From Streptomyces sp. CC228A (GTDB taxonomy: Bacteria; Actinomycetota; Actinomycetes; Streptomycetales; Streptomycetaceae), in the NCBI RefSeq assembly GCF_021390935.1, contig NZ_JAJPUI010000001.1, positions 558,001 through 622,000 on the forward strand: 64,000 nt of DNA, in the 5' to 3' direction. Below the pieces are notes generated by a model that was given only the letters and a program-made list of their open reading frames with translations, searched no databases and was not told where the DNA came from. A program made the position numbers and the translations under genes. Shown one piece after another: positions 1 to 9,146 of the stretch; position 1 is the stretch's first letter; each line of letters begins with the position of its first letter.

Positions 1-221
1 AGGAGGCAGCAGCCACCCCGACGGCCGGGCGGAGGAAGCGGAGGCACCCCGAGGGCCCAGCGGAGGGCACGCCGGGCACCCGCAAGCACCGGGCAGAGGA
101 GGCGGAGGCCAGCGGCCCTCTTGCAGGACCAAAGATGACGGGGTGCGCCGGTCGCCCGCGGACGGCAAACGGAGGGGGCGGCTGACCGCAGGTACGGGGC
201 CGCAGCAGACGCGGGGGCCGT

Positions 222-355
222 GAAGAGAAGCGGCGACCGCATCCCCGGGGCCAGGCCGGGAAGAGGGCAGGGCCCGGAAGAGGAGCGGCGACCGCATCCC
301 CGGGGCCAGACCGGGGCAGGGCCCGGAAGAGGAGCGGCCGCATCCCCGGGGGCGG
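222..355. repeat. Degenerate tandem repeat in the gene-free first 391 bases
   Basis: Three similar blocks begin at about 222, 277 and 326, each starting gaagag(a/g)agcgg and containing the shared core ccgcatccccgg. Spacing is 55 then 49 bases, with the third copy lacking an internal cga. The remainder of 1-391 has no supportable gene; it lies past the 3' end of the LemA-like gene. Confidence 0.6.
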
Positions 356-391
356 CCGAGAGCAGGGGGCGGCTCACCGCGCCCCGGCGGA

Positions 392-940
392 TCAGCCCTG
401 GGCGGCGCGGTCGGCGAGGGCGGACGGCGGCTCATCGTCCATCTCGAACGCCAGGGGGAACGGCGCGTGCCCCGCCAGCCGGAACCAGCGCACCTTCCGG
501 TGCCTGCGCAGCGCCCGCGCCGCGCGCACCGCGTCGTTGTGGAAGCGCCGCGCCATGGGCACCCGGCGGACCGCGGCGGCCAGCTCGCCGGCCGCCTCCT
601 CGCCGCCCGGGACGCGCCGGACGGCCTCCACCTGCTCCGGCTCGCCGAAGACCGCGCGCAGCGCCTGGCTGAGCTCGCTCTCGGCGACCTCCCGCTGCTC
701 CTCCTCGGCCTGCCGCGCGGCGTGCGCGGCCTGGTACAGCACGATCGACGCCGCCGGGTCCAGCATCCCGGAGGTGGCCACCTCCTGCGCCACCGACGCC
801 CGCCGCAGCAGCTGCGCGTCGAGCGCGGCCCGGGCGGCGTCGAGCCGGGCGTGCAGGCGGTCGAGGCGGCCCGCGGTCCAGCTCAGGTACAGGCCGATCG
901 CGACGAGGGCGACGGCGATCCAGATCAGGGTGGTCCACAC
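392..940 (-). CDS. LemA-like single-pass membrane protein
   Basis: The 182-residue product has one N-terminal membrane segment (about residues 3-21), followed by a long helical region with LDRLHARLDAARAALDAQLL and, near the C terminus, an ARRFHNDAVRAAR stretch that resembles the conserved R-x-(Y/F)-N-x-x-V region of LemA proteins. It ends in an acidic tail. The gene follows pimA in the same direction after a 300 bp gap, so it may be the distal gene of the phosphatidylinositol-mannoside operon or have its own promoter. LemA proteins have no settled biochemical function, so I assign only membrane topology. The match to the family is by pattern and is moderate. Confidence 0.75.
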   Translation of the reverse strand: MWTTLIWIAVALVAIGLYLSWTAGRLDRLHARLDAARAALDAQLLRRASVAQEVATSGMLDPAASIVLYQAAHAARQAEEEQREVAESELSQALRAVFGEPEQVEAVRRVPGGEEAAGELAAAVRRVPMARRFHNDAVRAARALRRHRKVRWFRLAGHAPFPLAFEMDDEPPSALADRAAQG

Positions 941-1240
941 GGACCGACAGGCTACCGGTGCCCCGGCGCGCGCCCTTCCCGCGCGGGGCGTTCACCCGCG
1001 GGTCGGCATCCGCAGAGCGCCCCGCCCTCCGGGTGGGGGCGCGCCGCCCAGGCGGCGGCCCGTGCCCCGGAGGCGGCCGACCGGTCGCTCGGGACGCCGC
1101 GAGGGCGGAGACCGGGGCAGGTGGCCGGCCAGGCGGATGGCCGACGGGACAGGTGGCCGGACCGGAGCAGGGAAGCCAGAGCATCAGGGAAGGGGGAGAG
1201 CAGGCAAGGCGACCGCGGGGAGAGCCGCAGCCGCCGCCCG
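941..1240. other. Gap between pimA and the LemA-like gene, no gene seen
   Basis: 300 bases downstream of pimA. It contains two copies of gacaggtggccgg-like sequence near 1116-1160 (gcaggtggccgg and acaggtggccgg), but no convincing coding frame, hairpin or RNA gene. Confidence 0.4.
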
Positions 1241-2404
1241 TCACTCCCGTACGAGCCCCCAGCGGGCCCGGAGCCCGGTCGTGCGCTCGTCCGCGGCGAC
1301 CGACGCCGCCCCGTCCGTCACCGTCTCGTACACCGCGAGGACGTCCGCCCCCACCGTGGACCAGTCGAAGCGCCGCACGTGCGCGCTGCCCCGGGTGCGC
1401 AGTTCCTCGCGCCGGGCCGGGTCGCCCAGCAGCCGGACCGCGGCGTCCGCGAGCGCGTCCGCGTCCTCGTTGGCGAACAGCTCGCCCGCGGCGCCCCCGT
1501 CCAGGACCTGCGCGAACGCGTCCAGATCGCTGGCCAGCACCGGTGCGCCCGCCGACAGGGCCTCCACCAGGATGATCCCGAAGCTCTCGCCGCCCGTGTT
1601 CGGCGCCACGTACACGTCGACGCTGCGCAGCAGCCGCGCCTTGTCCTCGTCGCTGACCATGCCGAGGAACTCGACCCGGTCGCGGAACTCCGGCGGCAGC
1701 GTCGCCACCGCTTCCTTCTCGTCGCCGCGCCCCGCCACCAGCAGCCGCGCCTCGGGGCGGGCCGCGAAGATCTTCGGCAGGGCCCGCATGAGCACGGGCA
1801 GGCCCTTGCGGGGTTCGTCGATCCGGCCGATGAAGCCGAGCGTGCCGCCCTGCCACGCCTCCTTCGACTCGGCCCGCGCGAAGAAGTCCACGTCCACGCC
1901 GTTCGGGATGACCACCGCGTCCCCGCCGAGGTGCTCGACCAGCGTGCGCCGGGCGTACTCGCTCACCGCGATCCGCGCGCTGATCTTCTCCAGCGCGGGC
2001 TGGAGGATCGGGTACGCCGCGATCATCGCCCGCGACCTGGGGTTCGAGGTGTGGAACGTCGCCACGATGGGTCCCTCGGCCGCCCAGCACGCGAGCAGCC
2101 CCAGCGACGGGGACATCGGCTCATGGATGTGGATCACGTCGAACGTGCCCTCGTGCAGCCACCGCCGCACCCGCGCCGCCGACAGGAACCCGAAGTTCAG
2201 CCGCGCCACCGACCCGTTGTACGGCACCGGCACCGCGCGCCCCGCCGACACCGCGTACGGCGGCAGTGGCGTCTCGTCGTCCGCCGGGGCCAGCACCGAC
2301 ACCTCGTGCCCCCGCCGGATCAGGTCCTCGGCCAGGTCGCGGATGTGGTACTGGACGCCGCCCGGCACGTCCCACGCGTACGGGCAGACGATGCCGATCC
2401 TCAC
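1241..2404 (-). CDS. pimA: Phosphatidylinositol alpha-mannosyltransferase PimA
   Basis: Encodes a 387-residue GT-B glycosyltransferase that should transfer mannose from GDP-mannose to phosphatidylinositol on the inner leaflet, the first step of PIM synthesis. The N terminus (VRIGIVCPYAWDVPGGVQYH) carries the Gly-Gly loop of the family. HIHEPMSPSLG lies near residue 95 and the C-terminal nucleotide-sugar region has the E(S)FGIILVEALSAGAPV motif of GT4 enzymes. The GTG start at 2404 overlaps the TGA of the upstream acyltransferase by four bases (GTGA), and gives the length usual for actinobacterial PimA; a longer upstream frame exists but is only the shadow of the acyltransferase gene. It is the third gene of pgsA / acyltransferase / pimA, which supports the assignment strongly. 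Confidence 0.95.
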   Translation of the reverse strand: MRIGIVCPYAWDVPGGVQYHIRDLAEDLIRRGHEVSVLAPADDETPLPPYAVSAGRAVPVPYNGSVARLNFGFLSAARVRRWLHEGTFDVIHIHEPMSPSLGLLACWAAEGPIVATFHTSNPRSRAMIAAYPILQPALEKISARIAVSEYARRTLVEHLGGDAVVIPNGVDVDFFARAESKEAWQGGTLGFIGRIDEPRKGLPVLMRALPKIFAARPEARLLVAGRGDEKEAVATLPPEFRDRVEFLGMVSDEDKARLLRSVDVYVAPNTGGESFGIILVEALSAGAPVLASDLDAFAQVLDGGAAGELFANEDADALADAAVRLLGDPARREELRTRGSAHVRRFDWSTVGADVLAVYETVTDGAASVAADERTTGLRARWGLVRE

Positions 2405-3333
2405 GGCTGCCGCCCCTCCGTGCGCCGCGGCGCCTTCGCCGGGTCGAGATCCGCGAGCCACAGCCGCTGCAGCATGTGCCAGTCCTCCGGGTGGTCGGCG
2501 ATTCCGCCGGCGAACGCGTCCGCCAGCGCCTGCGTCATGACAGACGTCTTCTCCGCCCGGCTGCCTGACTGCGGCACCTCGACCGGCGGGTGCACGCGGC
2601 CCCGCATCACCGGCGGTTCGTCGTACCACAGCGTGACCGGCAGCAGCAGCGCCCCGGTCTGCTGGGCCAGCAGCGCCGGCCCGGCGGGCATCCGCGCCCG
2701 CTCCCCGAAGAAGTCGACCTCCACACCGGACGCCGACAGGTCCCGGTCCGCGACCAGGCACACCAGCCCGCCCGAACGCAGCCGCCGCGCCAGCGTCCCG
2801 AAGGCCGCACCGCCGGTGTGCGGCAGCACCTCCATGCCGAGGGACTCCCGGTACGCCACGAACCGGTCGTACAGGGACTCCGGCTTCAGCCGCTCGGCGA
2901 CCGTCGTGAACGGCACCCCGAGGGCGCGGGTGGCCCACACGCCCGCCAGATCCCAGTTCGCCAGGTGGGGAAGGGCCAGCACGACCCCGCGCCCGGATTC
3001 CAGGCCGTCCGTCAGGTGGTGGAGGTCCTTGGGTTCGAAGGACTCCGCCACCCGCTCCCGGCTCCACGCCGGCAGCCGGAACGACTCCATCCAGTAGCGC
3101 ATGTACGAGCGCATGCCGGCCCGCGACAGCTCTGCGAGCCGCGCCGGCCCGGCGTCCGGCACCACCCGCGCCAGATTGGCCTCAAGCCGCAGCACGCCCG
3201 GGCCGCGCCGCTTCCACGCCGTGTCGGCGATCCGCCGCCCGAGGCCCGCGGCGACCGGCTCGGGCAGCTTCTTCACCGCGCCCCAGCCCAGTCCGTACAA
3301 CCCGTCCGTCAACCGCTCGCTCACCCGGCTCAT
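2401..3333 (-). CDS. PatA-like phosphatidylinositol mannoside acyltransferase (LpxL/HtrB family)
   Basis: A 310-residue member of the lysophospholipid / lipid A acyltransferase superfamily. The catalytic H-x4-D motif is seen as HLANWD near residue 130. In mycobacteria the gene in this position (PatA) adds palmitate to the mannose of PIM1, so the likely substrate here is the PimA product, with acyl-CoA as donor. It overlaps pgsA by four bases upstream (ATGA) and pimA by four bases downstream (GTGA), so the three are almost certainly translated as a coupled unit. Assignment rests on the family motif and the conserved gene order; the acceptor lipid is inferred. Confidence 0.9.
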   Translation of the reverse strand: MSRVSERLTDGLYGLGWGAVKKLPEPVAAGLGRRIADTAWKRRGPGVLRLEANLARVVPDAGPARLAELSRAGMRSYMRYWMESFRLPAWSRERVAESFEPKDLHHLTDGLESGRGVVLALPHLANWDLAGVWATRALGVPFTTVAERLKPESLYDRFVAYRESLGMEVLPHTGGAAFGTLARRLRSGGLVCLVADRDLSASGVEVDFFGERARMPAGPALLAQQTGALLLPVTLWYDEPPVMRGRVHPPVEVPQSGSRAEKTSVMTQALADAFAGGIADHPEDWHMLQRLWLADLDPAKAPRRTEGRQP

Positions 3334-4004
3334 GACGTGGCCTCGCTCCCCCTCTGCGTCCCTCCATTGTCCGCGGCGTCCGCCTCCGCCGCCTCACGCC
3401 GTACCGTGACCATCCGCTGCCCCAACGTCACCAGGCTGCCCGCGGCCACCAGCCACAGCGCGACGGGCAGCAGCACGTCGACACCCGGGACCCCGAAGGC
3501 GTGCAGGCCCGCCAGGCCCGCCGCGACCAGCGACACGACCAGCCGCTCGGCCCGCTCCACCAGCCCGTTCACCGCCACCGGCAGCCCGATGGACTCACCG
3601 CGCGCCTTCGTGTACGAGACCACCTGCCCGCTCGCCAGGCAGAAGATCGACACCGCGCACAGCACGTCGTCGTTCCCGCCGCCCGCGTACCACAGCGCGA
3701 ACCCGCCGAAGATCGCACCGTCCGCGACCCGGTCCAGCGTCGAGTCGAGGAAGGCGCCCCAGCGGCTGGACACCCCCGCCTGCCGCGCCATGTTCCCGTC
3801 CACGAGGTCCGAGAACACGAACAGCGTGATCACGATCGTGCCCCAGAAGAACTCCCCCCGCGGGAAGAACACCAGCGCCCCCGCCACGACACCCGCCGTA
3901 CCGACGAGCGTCACCGCGTCGGGACTCACCCCACGGCGGAGCAGAAACGCGGCGAACGGTGTGAGAACACGCGTGAAGAATGCACGCGCGTACTTGTTCA
4001 GCAT
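3330..4004 (-). CDS. pgsA: Phosphatidylinositol phosphate synthase (CDP-alcohol phosphotransferase)
   Basis: A 224-residue integral membrane CDP-alcohol phosphatidyltransferase. The signature D-x2-D-G-x2-A-R-x8-G-x3-D-x3-D is complete (DLVDGNMARQAG then GAFLDSTLD). In actinobacteria the enzyme encoded next to PimA condenses CDP-diacylglycerol with inositol 3-phosphate to make phosphatidylinositol phosphate, the precursor of PIMs. I start at the ATG at 4004 (MLNKYARAFF); the frame stays open further upstream but without family resemblance. It is the first gene of the operon and is divergent from the EF-G-like gene across a 320 bp gap. Confidence 0.92.
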   Translation of the reverse strand: MLNKYARAFFTRVLTPFAAFLLRRGVSPDAVTLVGTAGVVAGALVFFPRGEFFWGTIVITLFVFSDLVDGNMARQAGVSSRWGAFLDSTLDRVADGAIFGGFALWYAGGGNDDVLCAVSIFCLASGQVVSYTKARGESIGLPVAVNGLVERAERLVVSLVAAGLAGLHAFGVPGVDVLLPVALWLVAAGSLVTLGQRMVTVRREAAEADAADNGGTQRGSEATS

Positions 4005-4324
4005 GGCCTTCCCGAGGGTCCGGAGGTGCCGGGCGGCCCCCACGGCCACCGGCTGGCCCATCGTAGCCACGCGCCACGCCGCGGCACCCCCGGGCACCCG
4101 CACGACACCCCGGCCGGACGCGCCGCCGCCCAGGGCACCGGGAGGTGTCCGCCGTATGGACGCGGACCCGACACAGTGGAAAGCTCGAAGGACGACCGCG
4201 GGCACCGCCGGAGCTGCCCGACCGGGCCGGACCCGCGCCCGCCGCGCCAAGGACCGCACCCGCACCGCTCCCCCGCGCCCGCGCCCCCCACCTCACCGTC
4301 CAGCAGCGATCGGGAGGAAGAACC
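4005..4324. other. Divergent promoter region between pgsA and the EF-G-like gene
   Basis: A 320 bp region that must hold promoters for both directions. A ribosome binding site (gggaggaag) sits just before the ATG at 4325. I could not identify a convincing pair of -35/-10 elements. Confidence 0.4.
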
Positions 4325-6526
4325 ATGGGCGACAAGGCGAACACCAACCCCGGGGCCGCCGGCAGGGCTCTGACGGCCGACCAGCCCTCATCCCTCAGGA
4401 ACGTGGTGCTGGTCGGCCACAGCGGCTCCGGCAAGACCACCCTCGTCGAGGCGCTCGCCCTCACCGCCGGCGCCGTCAACCGCGCCGGCCGCGTCGAGGA
4501 CGGCACCAGCCTCTCCGACCACGACGACATCGAGCACCGCCAGCAGCGCTCCGTCCAGCTCTCCCTGGTACCCCTCACCTGGGACGACTGCAAGATCAAC
4601 CTCCTGGACGCCCCCGGCTACGCCGACTTCGTCGGGGAGCTCCGCGCCGGACTGCGCGCCGCCGACGCCGCGCTGTTCGTGGTCTCCGCCGCCCAGGAAG
4701 CCGACGCCGTCGCCGGCTCCACCCGCCTCATCTGGGAGGAGTGCGCCGCCGTCGGCATGCCCCGGGCCATCGTCGTGACCCATCTCGACACCGCCCGCAC
4801 CGACTTCGAGCAGCTCACCGGCATCTGCGCGGAGATCTTCGGCGGCGACGACCCCGACGCCGTACTGCCCCTCTACCTGCCCGTCCTCGGCCCCGAGGCC
4901 GCCGACGGACACGCGCCGGCCACCGGGCTCGTCGGGCTCCTCACCCAGAAGATCTTCGACTACTCCACCGGGGAACGGCAGGAGAACCCCCCGGACGAGG
5001 CCCAGATCCCCCTGATCCGGGAGGCGCGCAACCGCCTCATCGAAGGGATCATCGCCGAGAGCGAGGACGAGTCCCTCATGGACCGCTACCTCGGCGGTGA
5101 GGACATCGACCTGAAGACCCTCGTCGACGACCTGGAGAAGGCCGTGGCCCGCGGCACCTTCCACCCGGTGCTCGCCGCCGCCCCCGCCGCCCCGGGCAGG
5201 CCCCACGGACTCGGCACCGTCGAGCTCCTCGACCTCATCGTCCGCGGCTTCCCCACCCCCCTCGAACGCCCCGTCCCCGAGGTCACCACCCCCGACGGCA
5301 GGCCGCGCCCCGCCCTCACCTGCGACCCCGCGGGCCCCCTGGCCGCGGAGGTCGTCAAGACGGCCTCCGACCCGTACGTCGGCCGCATCTCGCTGGTCCG
5401 CGTCTTCTCCGGCACCCTGCGCCCCGACGACACCGTCCACGTGTCCGGGCACGGACTCACCGACCGCGGCCACGAGGACCACGACGTCGACGAGCGCATC
5501 GGCGCCCTCTTCGCGCCCTTCGGCAAGCAGCAGCGCCCCCTCGCCCAGTGCATCGCGGGCGACCTCGCCTGCGTCGCCAAGCTCACCCGCGCCGAGACCG
5601 GCGACACCCTGTCCGCCAAGGACGACCCGCTCCTCATGGAGCCCTGGACCATGCCCGACCCGCTGCTCCCCGTCGCCATCAGGGCCCACAGCAAGGCCGA
5701 CGAGGACAAGCTCTCCCAGGGGCTCGCCCGCCTCGCCGCCGAGGACCCGACCATGCGGCTCGAACAGAACCAGGACACCCGGCAGGTCGTGCTGTGGTGC
5801 CTCGGCGAAGCGCACGTGGAAGTCGCCCTCGAACGGCTCCGCAGCCGCTACGGCGTCCACGTCGACACCGTCCCCCACAAGGTGGCCCTCCGCGAGACCT
5901 TCGGCGGCAGGGCCTCGGCGCGCGGCCGCCACGTGAAGCAGTCCGGCGGCCACGGCCAGTACGCCATCTGCGAGATCGAGGTCGAACCCCTCCCCCAGGG
6001 CTCCGGCATCGAGTTCGTCGACAAGGTCGTCGGCGGCGCCGTCCCCCGCCAGTTCATCCCGTCCGTCGAGAAGGGCGTACGCGCCCAGGCCGCCCGCGGC
6101 GTCACCGCCGGCTACCCCCTCGTCGACGTCCGGGTCACCCTCGTCGACGGCAAGGCCCACTCCGTGGACTCCTCGGACGCCGCCTTCCAGACCGCCGGCG
6201 CGCTGGCCCTGCGCGAAGCCGCCGCCGACACCCCGATCCGCCTGCTGGAACCCGTCGCCGAAGTGCAGGTCCTCGTCCCCGACGAGTACGTGGGACCGAT
6301 CATGAGCGACCTGTCCGGGCGCCGCGGCCGCGTCGTCGGCACCGAGCAGGCCGCCCCCGGCAGGACGCTGGTCCGCGCGGACGTCCCCGAGGCGGAGATC
6401 GACCGGTACGCCATCGACCTGCGCTCCCTGTCCCACGGCACCGGCCGCTTCCACCGCGCCTACGTGCGCCACGAGGCCATGCCCCCGCACCTCGCCGAGA
6501 AGGTCCGCGCCGAAGCCGCCTCCTGA
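4325..6526 (+). CDS. Elongation factor G-like GTPase (EF-G2 type)
   Basis: A 733-residue translational GTPase. Visible are the P-loop GHSGSGKTT (about residues 35-43), the G3 motif DAPGYADF, and the EF-G domains II-V, including the domain IV stretch around GGHGQYAICEIEVEP. The G4 guanine-specificity motif reads THLD instead of NKxD, a change typical of this EF-G-like subgroup and unlike canonical FusA, so nucleotide use may differ. Members of this group in mycobacteria lack full translocation activity, so it is unlikely to be the essential EF-G; its role is unknown. The ATG at 4325 has the Shine-Dalgarno gggaggaag at good spacing. A run of longer in-frame codons upstream is ignored because they lie in the promoter region. 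Confidence 0.92.
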   Translation: MGDKANTNPGAAGRALTADQPSSLRNVVLVGHSGSGKTTLVEALALTAGAVNRAGRVEDGTSLSDHDDIEHRQQRSVQLSLVPLTWDDCKINLLDAPGYADFVGELRAGLRAADAALFVVSAAQEADAVAGSTRLIWEECAAVGMPRAIVVTHLDTARTDFEQLTGICAEIFGGDDPDAVLPLYLPVLGPEAADGHAPATGLVGLLTQKIFDYSTGERQENPPDEAQIPLIREARNRLIEGIIAESEDESLMDRYLGGEDIDLKTLVDDLEKAVARGTFHPVLAAAPAAPGRPHGLGTVELLDLIVRGFPTPLERPVPEVTTPDGRPRPALTCDPAGPLAAEVVKTASDPYVGRISLVRVFSGTLRPDDTVHVSGHGLTDRGHEDHDVDERIGALFAPFGKQQRPLAQCIAGDLACVAKLTRAETGDTLSAKDDPLLMEPWTMPDPLLPVAIRAHSKADEDKLSQGLARLAAEDPTMRLEQNQDTRQVVLWCLGEAHVEVALERLRSRYGVHVDTVPHKVALRETFGGRASARGRHVKQSGGHGQYAICEIEVEPLPQGSGIEFVDKVVGGAVPRQFIPSVEKGVRAQAARGVTAGYPLVDVRVTLVDGKAHSVDSSDAAFQTAGALALREAAADTPIRLLEPVAEVQVLVPDEYVGPIMSDLSGRRGRVVGTEQAAPGRTLVRADVPEAEIDRYAIDLRSLSHGTGRFHRAYVRHEAMPPHLAEKVRAEAAS

Positions 6527-6543
6527 CCGCCGGACCGCGCCCA

Positions 6544-6602
6544 CCGGTCGTACCGCTCGGACAGGGCGGTACGGCCGGCCGCGCAGGGGGCGGTACGACC
6601 GG
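6544..6602 (+). terminator. Hairpin terminator with two alternative pairings
   Basis: ccggtcgtaccgc at 6544-6556 pairs perfectly (13 bp) with gcggtacgaccgg at 6590-6602. The inner eight bases cgtaccgc (6549-6556) can instead pair with gcggtacg at 6566-6573. It lies directly after the EF-G-like stop codon; there is no U-tract, as is usual in Streptomyces. Confidence 0.7.
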
Positions 6603-6773
6603 CTGTGCCGCATCTGCCGGGAAGCGCCCTGCCGCGCGGCCCCCGTCCCCGATAGGCTGGAGCGCCCAGCTCACCAGGTGTGCGCCGCCGCCGAGTTGGG
6701 AAGGCCGCAAGGCGGAGCACGGCAGGCAAGAGCAGCGGTGGCGGCACAGGCGTCGATGGGGGCGGCAGTGACA

Positions 6774-8396
6774 ATGGACGGTTTCGGCCCCGGGGCACAG
6801 GTCCCGCTCCAGGGCTCGGCAGCGCAGACGGTGGCCACCAACGCCCTGGCCTCCGCCGCGTACCGCGACAGCCCGGTCGAGGACATCCTCAAGGCCAACA
6901 ACGACTGGTACGCATCCACCGTCAAGAAGGGCAAGTTCAGCCTCTTCGAGCCGAACCTCGGGGAGGCGTTCTGCCGTGCCGTGACCGTCCGCATGCTCGG
7001 CGGCGGACGCGCACCCCTCATCCAGTCCTTCGGCACCGAGCCGCAGCCCGTCGTCGAGCACTGCCTCGCCGCGAACCGCATCCGCAAGCAGCGCGACACC
7101 CGCCTCACCCTCATCACCCTGCTGTGCGGCGTCGTCTTCCTTCCCGGACTCCTCCTGTGGCTGGTCGTCTTCCAGCTCCGCCGCAGCATGTCCGGCGCGG
7201 ACGGCAAGAAGGCCGGCGCACTCAGCACCGCCCTCCTGATCGGCGCCGGCATCCTGGCCGTGCTCGTCCTCCTCAAGCTGCCCGTGACCGGCTTCTGGTC
7301 GCTCTACCTGCGCGCCATGATCATCGCCCCGGTGATCGGCTGGTACCTCGCCAAGCACGTCTGCGAGAAGACCGCCAAGGACCTGCGCGCCCGCTGGGAC
7401 GGCCTCCTCAGCGGAGGCGGCGTCGCCGCGAAGATCCCCGAGGCGGTGCCCCGCAACCCCGGCGAGACGGCCGCCGAGGAACTCCGCCGGAACCTGGAGA
7501 AGCTCACCGCGGAGCAGAAGTCCAACGTCGTCTTCTACGCCGGCCCCCGAGGCATACTCGGCATGGGCACCCGCTGGGGCGGCTGGCACCTCGCCGAGGA
7601 ACTCAAGCCCCGCGACGGCAAGGAGATCCACGCCTTCCGGACCTGGGACGTCATACGCCCCATCCACGACCAGCTGAAGCTCCTGGAACGCGGCTCCCTC
7701 AAGAGCGGCTTCCCGGTCCCCTCGGTGAACCACTGGATCGTGGTCCCCGTGGGCGACGGGGCGAAGGAGGTCTCCCGGCCCGACGGCGAGGACGTCGTCG
7801 CCTTCCAGGTCAAGCCGCACGAGATCCAGCGGATCTGCAACGAGAACCAGTTCGGCAAGGGCAACCGCCACTACCTCGGCGTCCAGTTCGTGCTGTGGGA
7901 CGGCCAGCTCGTCCTGACGATGCTGGTCACCGTCACGGCCCTGCTGCACACCCTGCGCATCGAGGTCTCCGGCCACGCCCTCGGCCCGGTGCACGGCCTC
8001 TTCCTCGGCAAGCCGGCGGGCAAGACGAAGTCGGTGCCGAAGACGTTCCGCTTCTGGGAGACCAAGGAGGTCAAGCTGCCCCTGATCGAGACGAACGAGG
8101 TGGTCCGCCTGGCCGTGCGCGCCCCGCTGACCTGGTTCCCCCCGGTCCTCGACTTCCTCGGCGGCAAGCTGGTGCTGCCCGAGCCCTTCGGTCTGCGCCA
8201 CGTGTGGGCGGAGGCCCCGTGGAAGCACCGGTTCATGGCCGACGACGCCATCCGCGCGGCCACGCCGGTGATGCGCGCGGTCCACGCGGCGACCGTGAAG
8301 ATGCTGGAGGAGCACGGCGTGGACACCAGCTCCATGGCGGGCAGCAGCTTCGCGGCGGACCCCGCACCGAAGAAGGCGGACGTGTACGACGCGTGA
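6774..8396 (+). CDS. Conserved membrane protein of unknown function
   Basis: About 540 residues if started at the ATG at 6774 (MDGFGPGAQVPLQG); in-frame GTG (6768) and ATG (6756) codons are alternatives and the RBS does not decide. Two or three hydrophobic segments lie around residues 105-130 (LTLITLLCGVVFLPGLLLWL), 145-165 and 180-195, and another near residue 385 (LVLTMLVTVTALLHTLRI); the rest looks cytoplasmic. I do not recognise a catalytic motif. The gene is on the opposite strand to thrS and the HIT gene with which it converges, and follows the EF-G-like gene after a terminator, so it is probably transcribed on its own. It appears to be a streptomycete-conserved protein. Confidence 0.85.
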   Translation: MDGFGPGAQVPLQGSAAQTVATNALASAAYRDSPVEDILKANNDWYASTVKKGKFSLFEPNLGEAFCRAVTVRMLGGGRAPLIQSFGTEPQPVVEHCLAANRIRKQRDTRLTLITLLCGVVFLPGLLLWLVVFQLRRSMSGADGKKAGALSTALLIGAGILAVLVLLKLPVTGFWSLYLRAMIIAPVIGWYLAKHVCEKTAKDLRARWDGLLSGGGVAAKIPEAVPRNPGETAAEELRRNLEKLTAEQKSNVVFYAGPRGILGMGTRWGGWHLAEELKPRDGKEIHAFRTWDVIRPIHDQLKLLERGSLKSGFPVPSVNHWIVVPVGDGAKEVSRPDGEDVVAFQVKPHEIQRICNENQFGKGNRHYLGVQFVLWDGQLVLTMLVTVTALLHTLRIEVSGHALGPVHGLFLGKPAGKTKSVPKTFRFWETKEVKLPLIETNEVVRLAVRAPLTWFPPVLDFLGGKLVLPEPFGLRHVWAEAPWKHRFMADDAIRAATPVMRAVHAATVKMLEEHGVDTSSMAGSSFAADPAPKKADVYDA

Positions 8397-8509
8397 GGCG
8401 GGGGCGCGGCAGCGCCGGCGGGACTGCGAGGGGCGTTCTTCACCGCCCCTTCCGCCTGCCGGCACCCGGCCCGCCCCGCGGGTGGACGGCGCTGCCCGGC
8501 AGGCACTCC

Positions 8510-9058
8510 TCAGGCGGCGGGCCACGCCTCCGCGAGCATCCGCCGGGTGTCGGCGAGGAGCTGGGGCAGGACCTTGGTGTGGCCCACGACCGGCATGAAG
8601 TTGGTGTCGCCGCCCCAGCGCGGCACGATGTGCTGGTGCAGGTGGGCGGCGATGCCGGCGCCGGCCGCGTCGCCCTGGTTCATCCCGAGGTTGAAGCCGT
8701 GCGCGCCGGACGCGGCGCGCAGCGCCTTCATGGCCCGCTTGGTGAACTCGGCCAGCTCGGCGGTCTCGGGCCCGTCGAGCTCGGTGTAGTCGGCGACGTG
8801 CCGGAACGGGACGATCATGAGGTGCCCGCCGTTGTACGGGTACAGGTTCAGCACGGCGTAGACGCTCTCGCCCCGGGCGACGATCAGCCCGTCCTCGTCG
8901 GACTTGGCCGGGATCGAGCAGAACGGGCAGCCGTCGTCGGCGCCCGAGCCGGTGGGCTTGTTCTCGCCCTGGATGTAGGCCATCCGGTGGGGCGTCCACA
9001 GGCGCTGGAACGCGTCCGGCGTCCCCACTCCGATCTGCTGCTCCGGCTCATTCGTCAT
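8510..9058 (-). CDS. HIT-family protein, probable Ap4A phosphorylase
   Basis: A 182-residue histidine-triad protein. The triad is HLHQHIVPRW near residue 140, preceded by a CPFC zinc-type pair near residue 45 and the LYPYNGGHLMIVP strand typical of the family. The equivalent gene beside thrS in Mycobacterium (Rv2613c) encodes an Ap4A phosphorylase, which cleaves diadenosine tetraphosphate with phosphate; the neighbouring threonyl-tRNA synthetase is a plausible source of Ap4A. The start at 9058 (MTNEPEQQ) is preferred over an ATG 12 bases upstream, since the latter gives a non-conserved MLIR extension. A strong terminator separates it from thrS, so it should have its own promoter in the 9059-9096 interval. 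Confidence 0.9.
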   Translation of the reverse strand: MTNEPEQQIGVGTPDAFQRLWTPHRMAYIQGENKPTGSGADDGCPFCSIPAKSDEDGLIVARGESVYAVLNLYPYNGGHLMIVPFRHVADYTELDGPETAELAEFTKRAMKALRAASGAHGFNLGMNQGDAAGAGIAAHLHQHIVPRWGGDTNFMPVVGHTKVLPQLLADTRRMLAEAWPAA

Positions 9059-9096
9059 GCGGATCAGCATATGGGCTGCGGGGGTCCGCGAATGCG

Positions 9097-9134
9097 CCGA
9101 GGGGGCGGTACCCGGCCGGGTACCGCCCCCTCGG
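9097..9134 (-). terminator. Strong perfect hairpin after thrS
   Basis: A 17 bp perfect stem (ccgagggggcggtaccc with its complement) closed by a ggcc loop. It starts 12 bases after the thrS stop codon and precedes the HIT gene, so it should end thrS transcription. Confidence 0.85.
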
Positions 9135-9146
9135 TCCTGCCGCAGG

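Noticed and set aside
4388-6613. A 741-codon open frame on the minus strand over the EF-G-like gene
   Set aside because: It is the mirror of the high-GC codon pattern of the + strand gene; the Val/Gly/Asp-rich product matches no fold, while the + strand has all the GTPase motifs.
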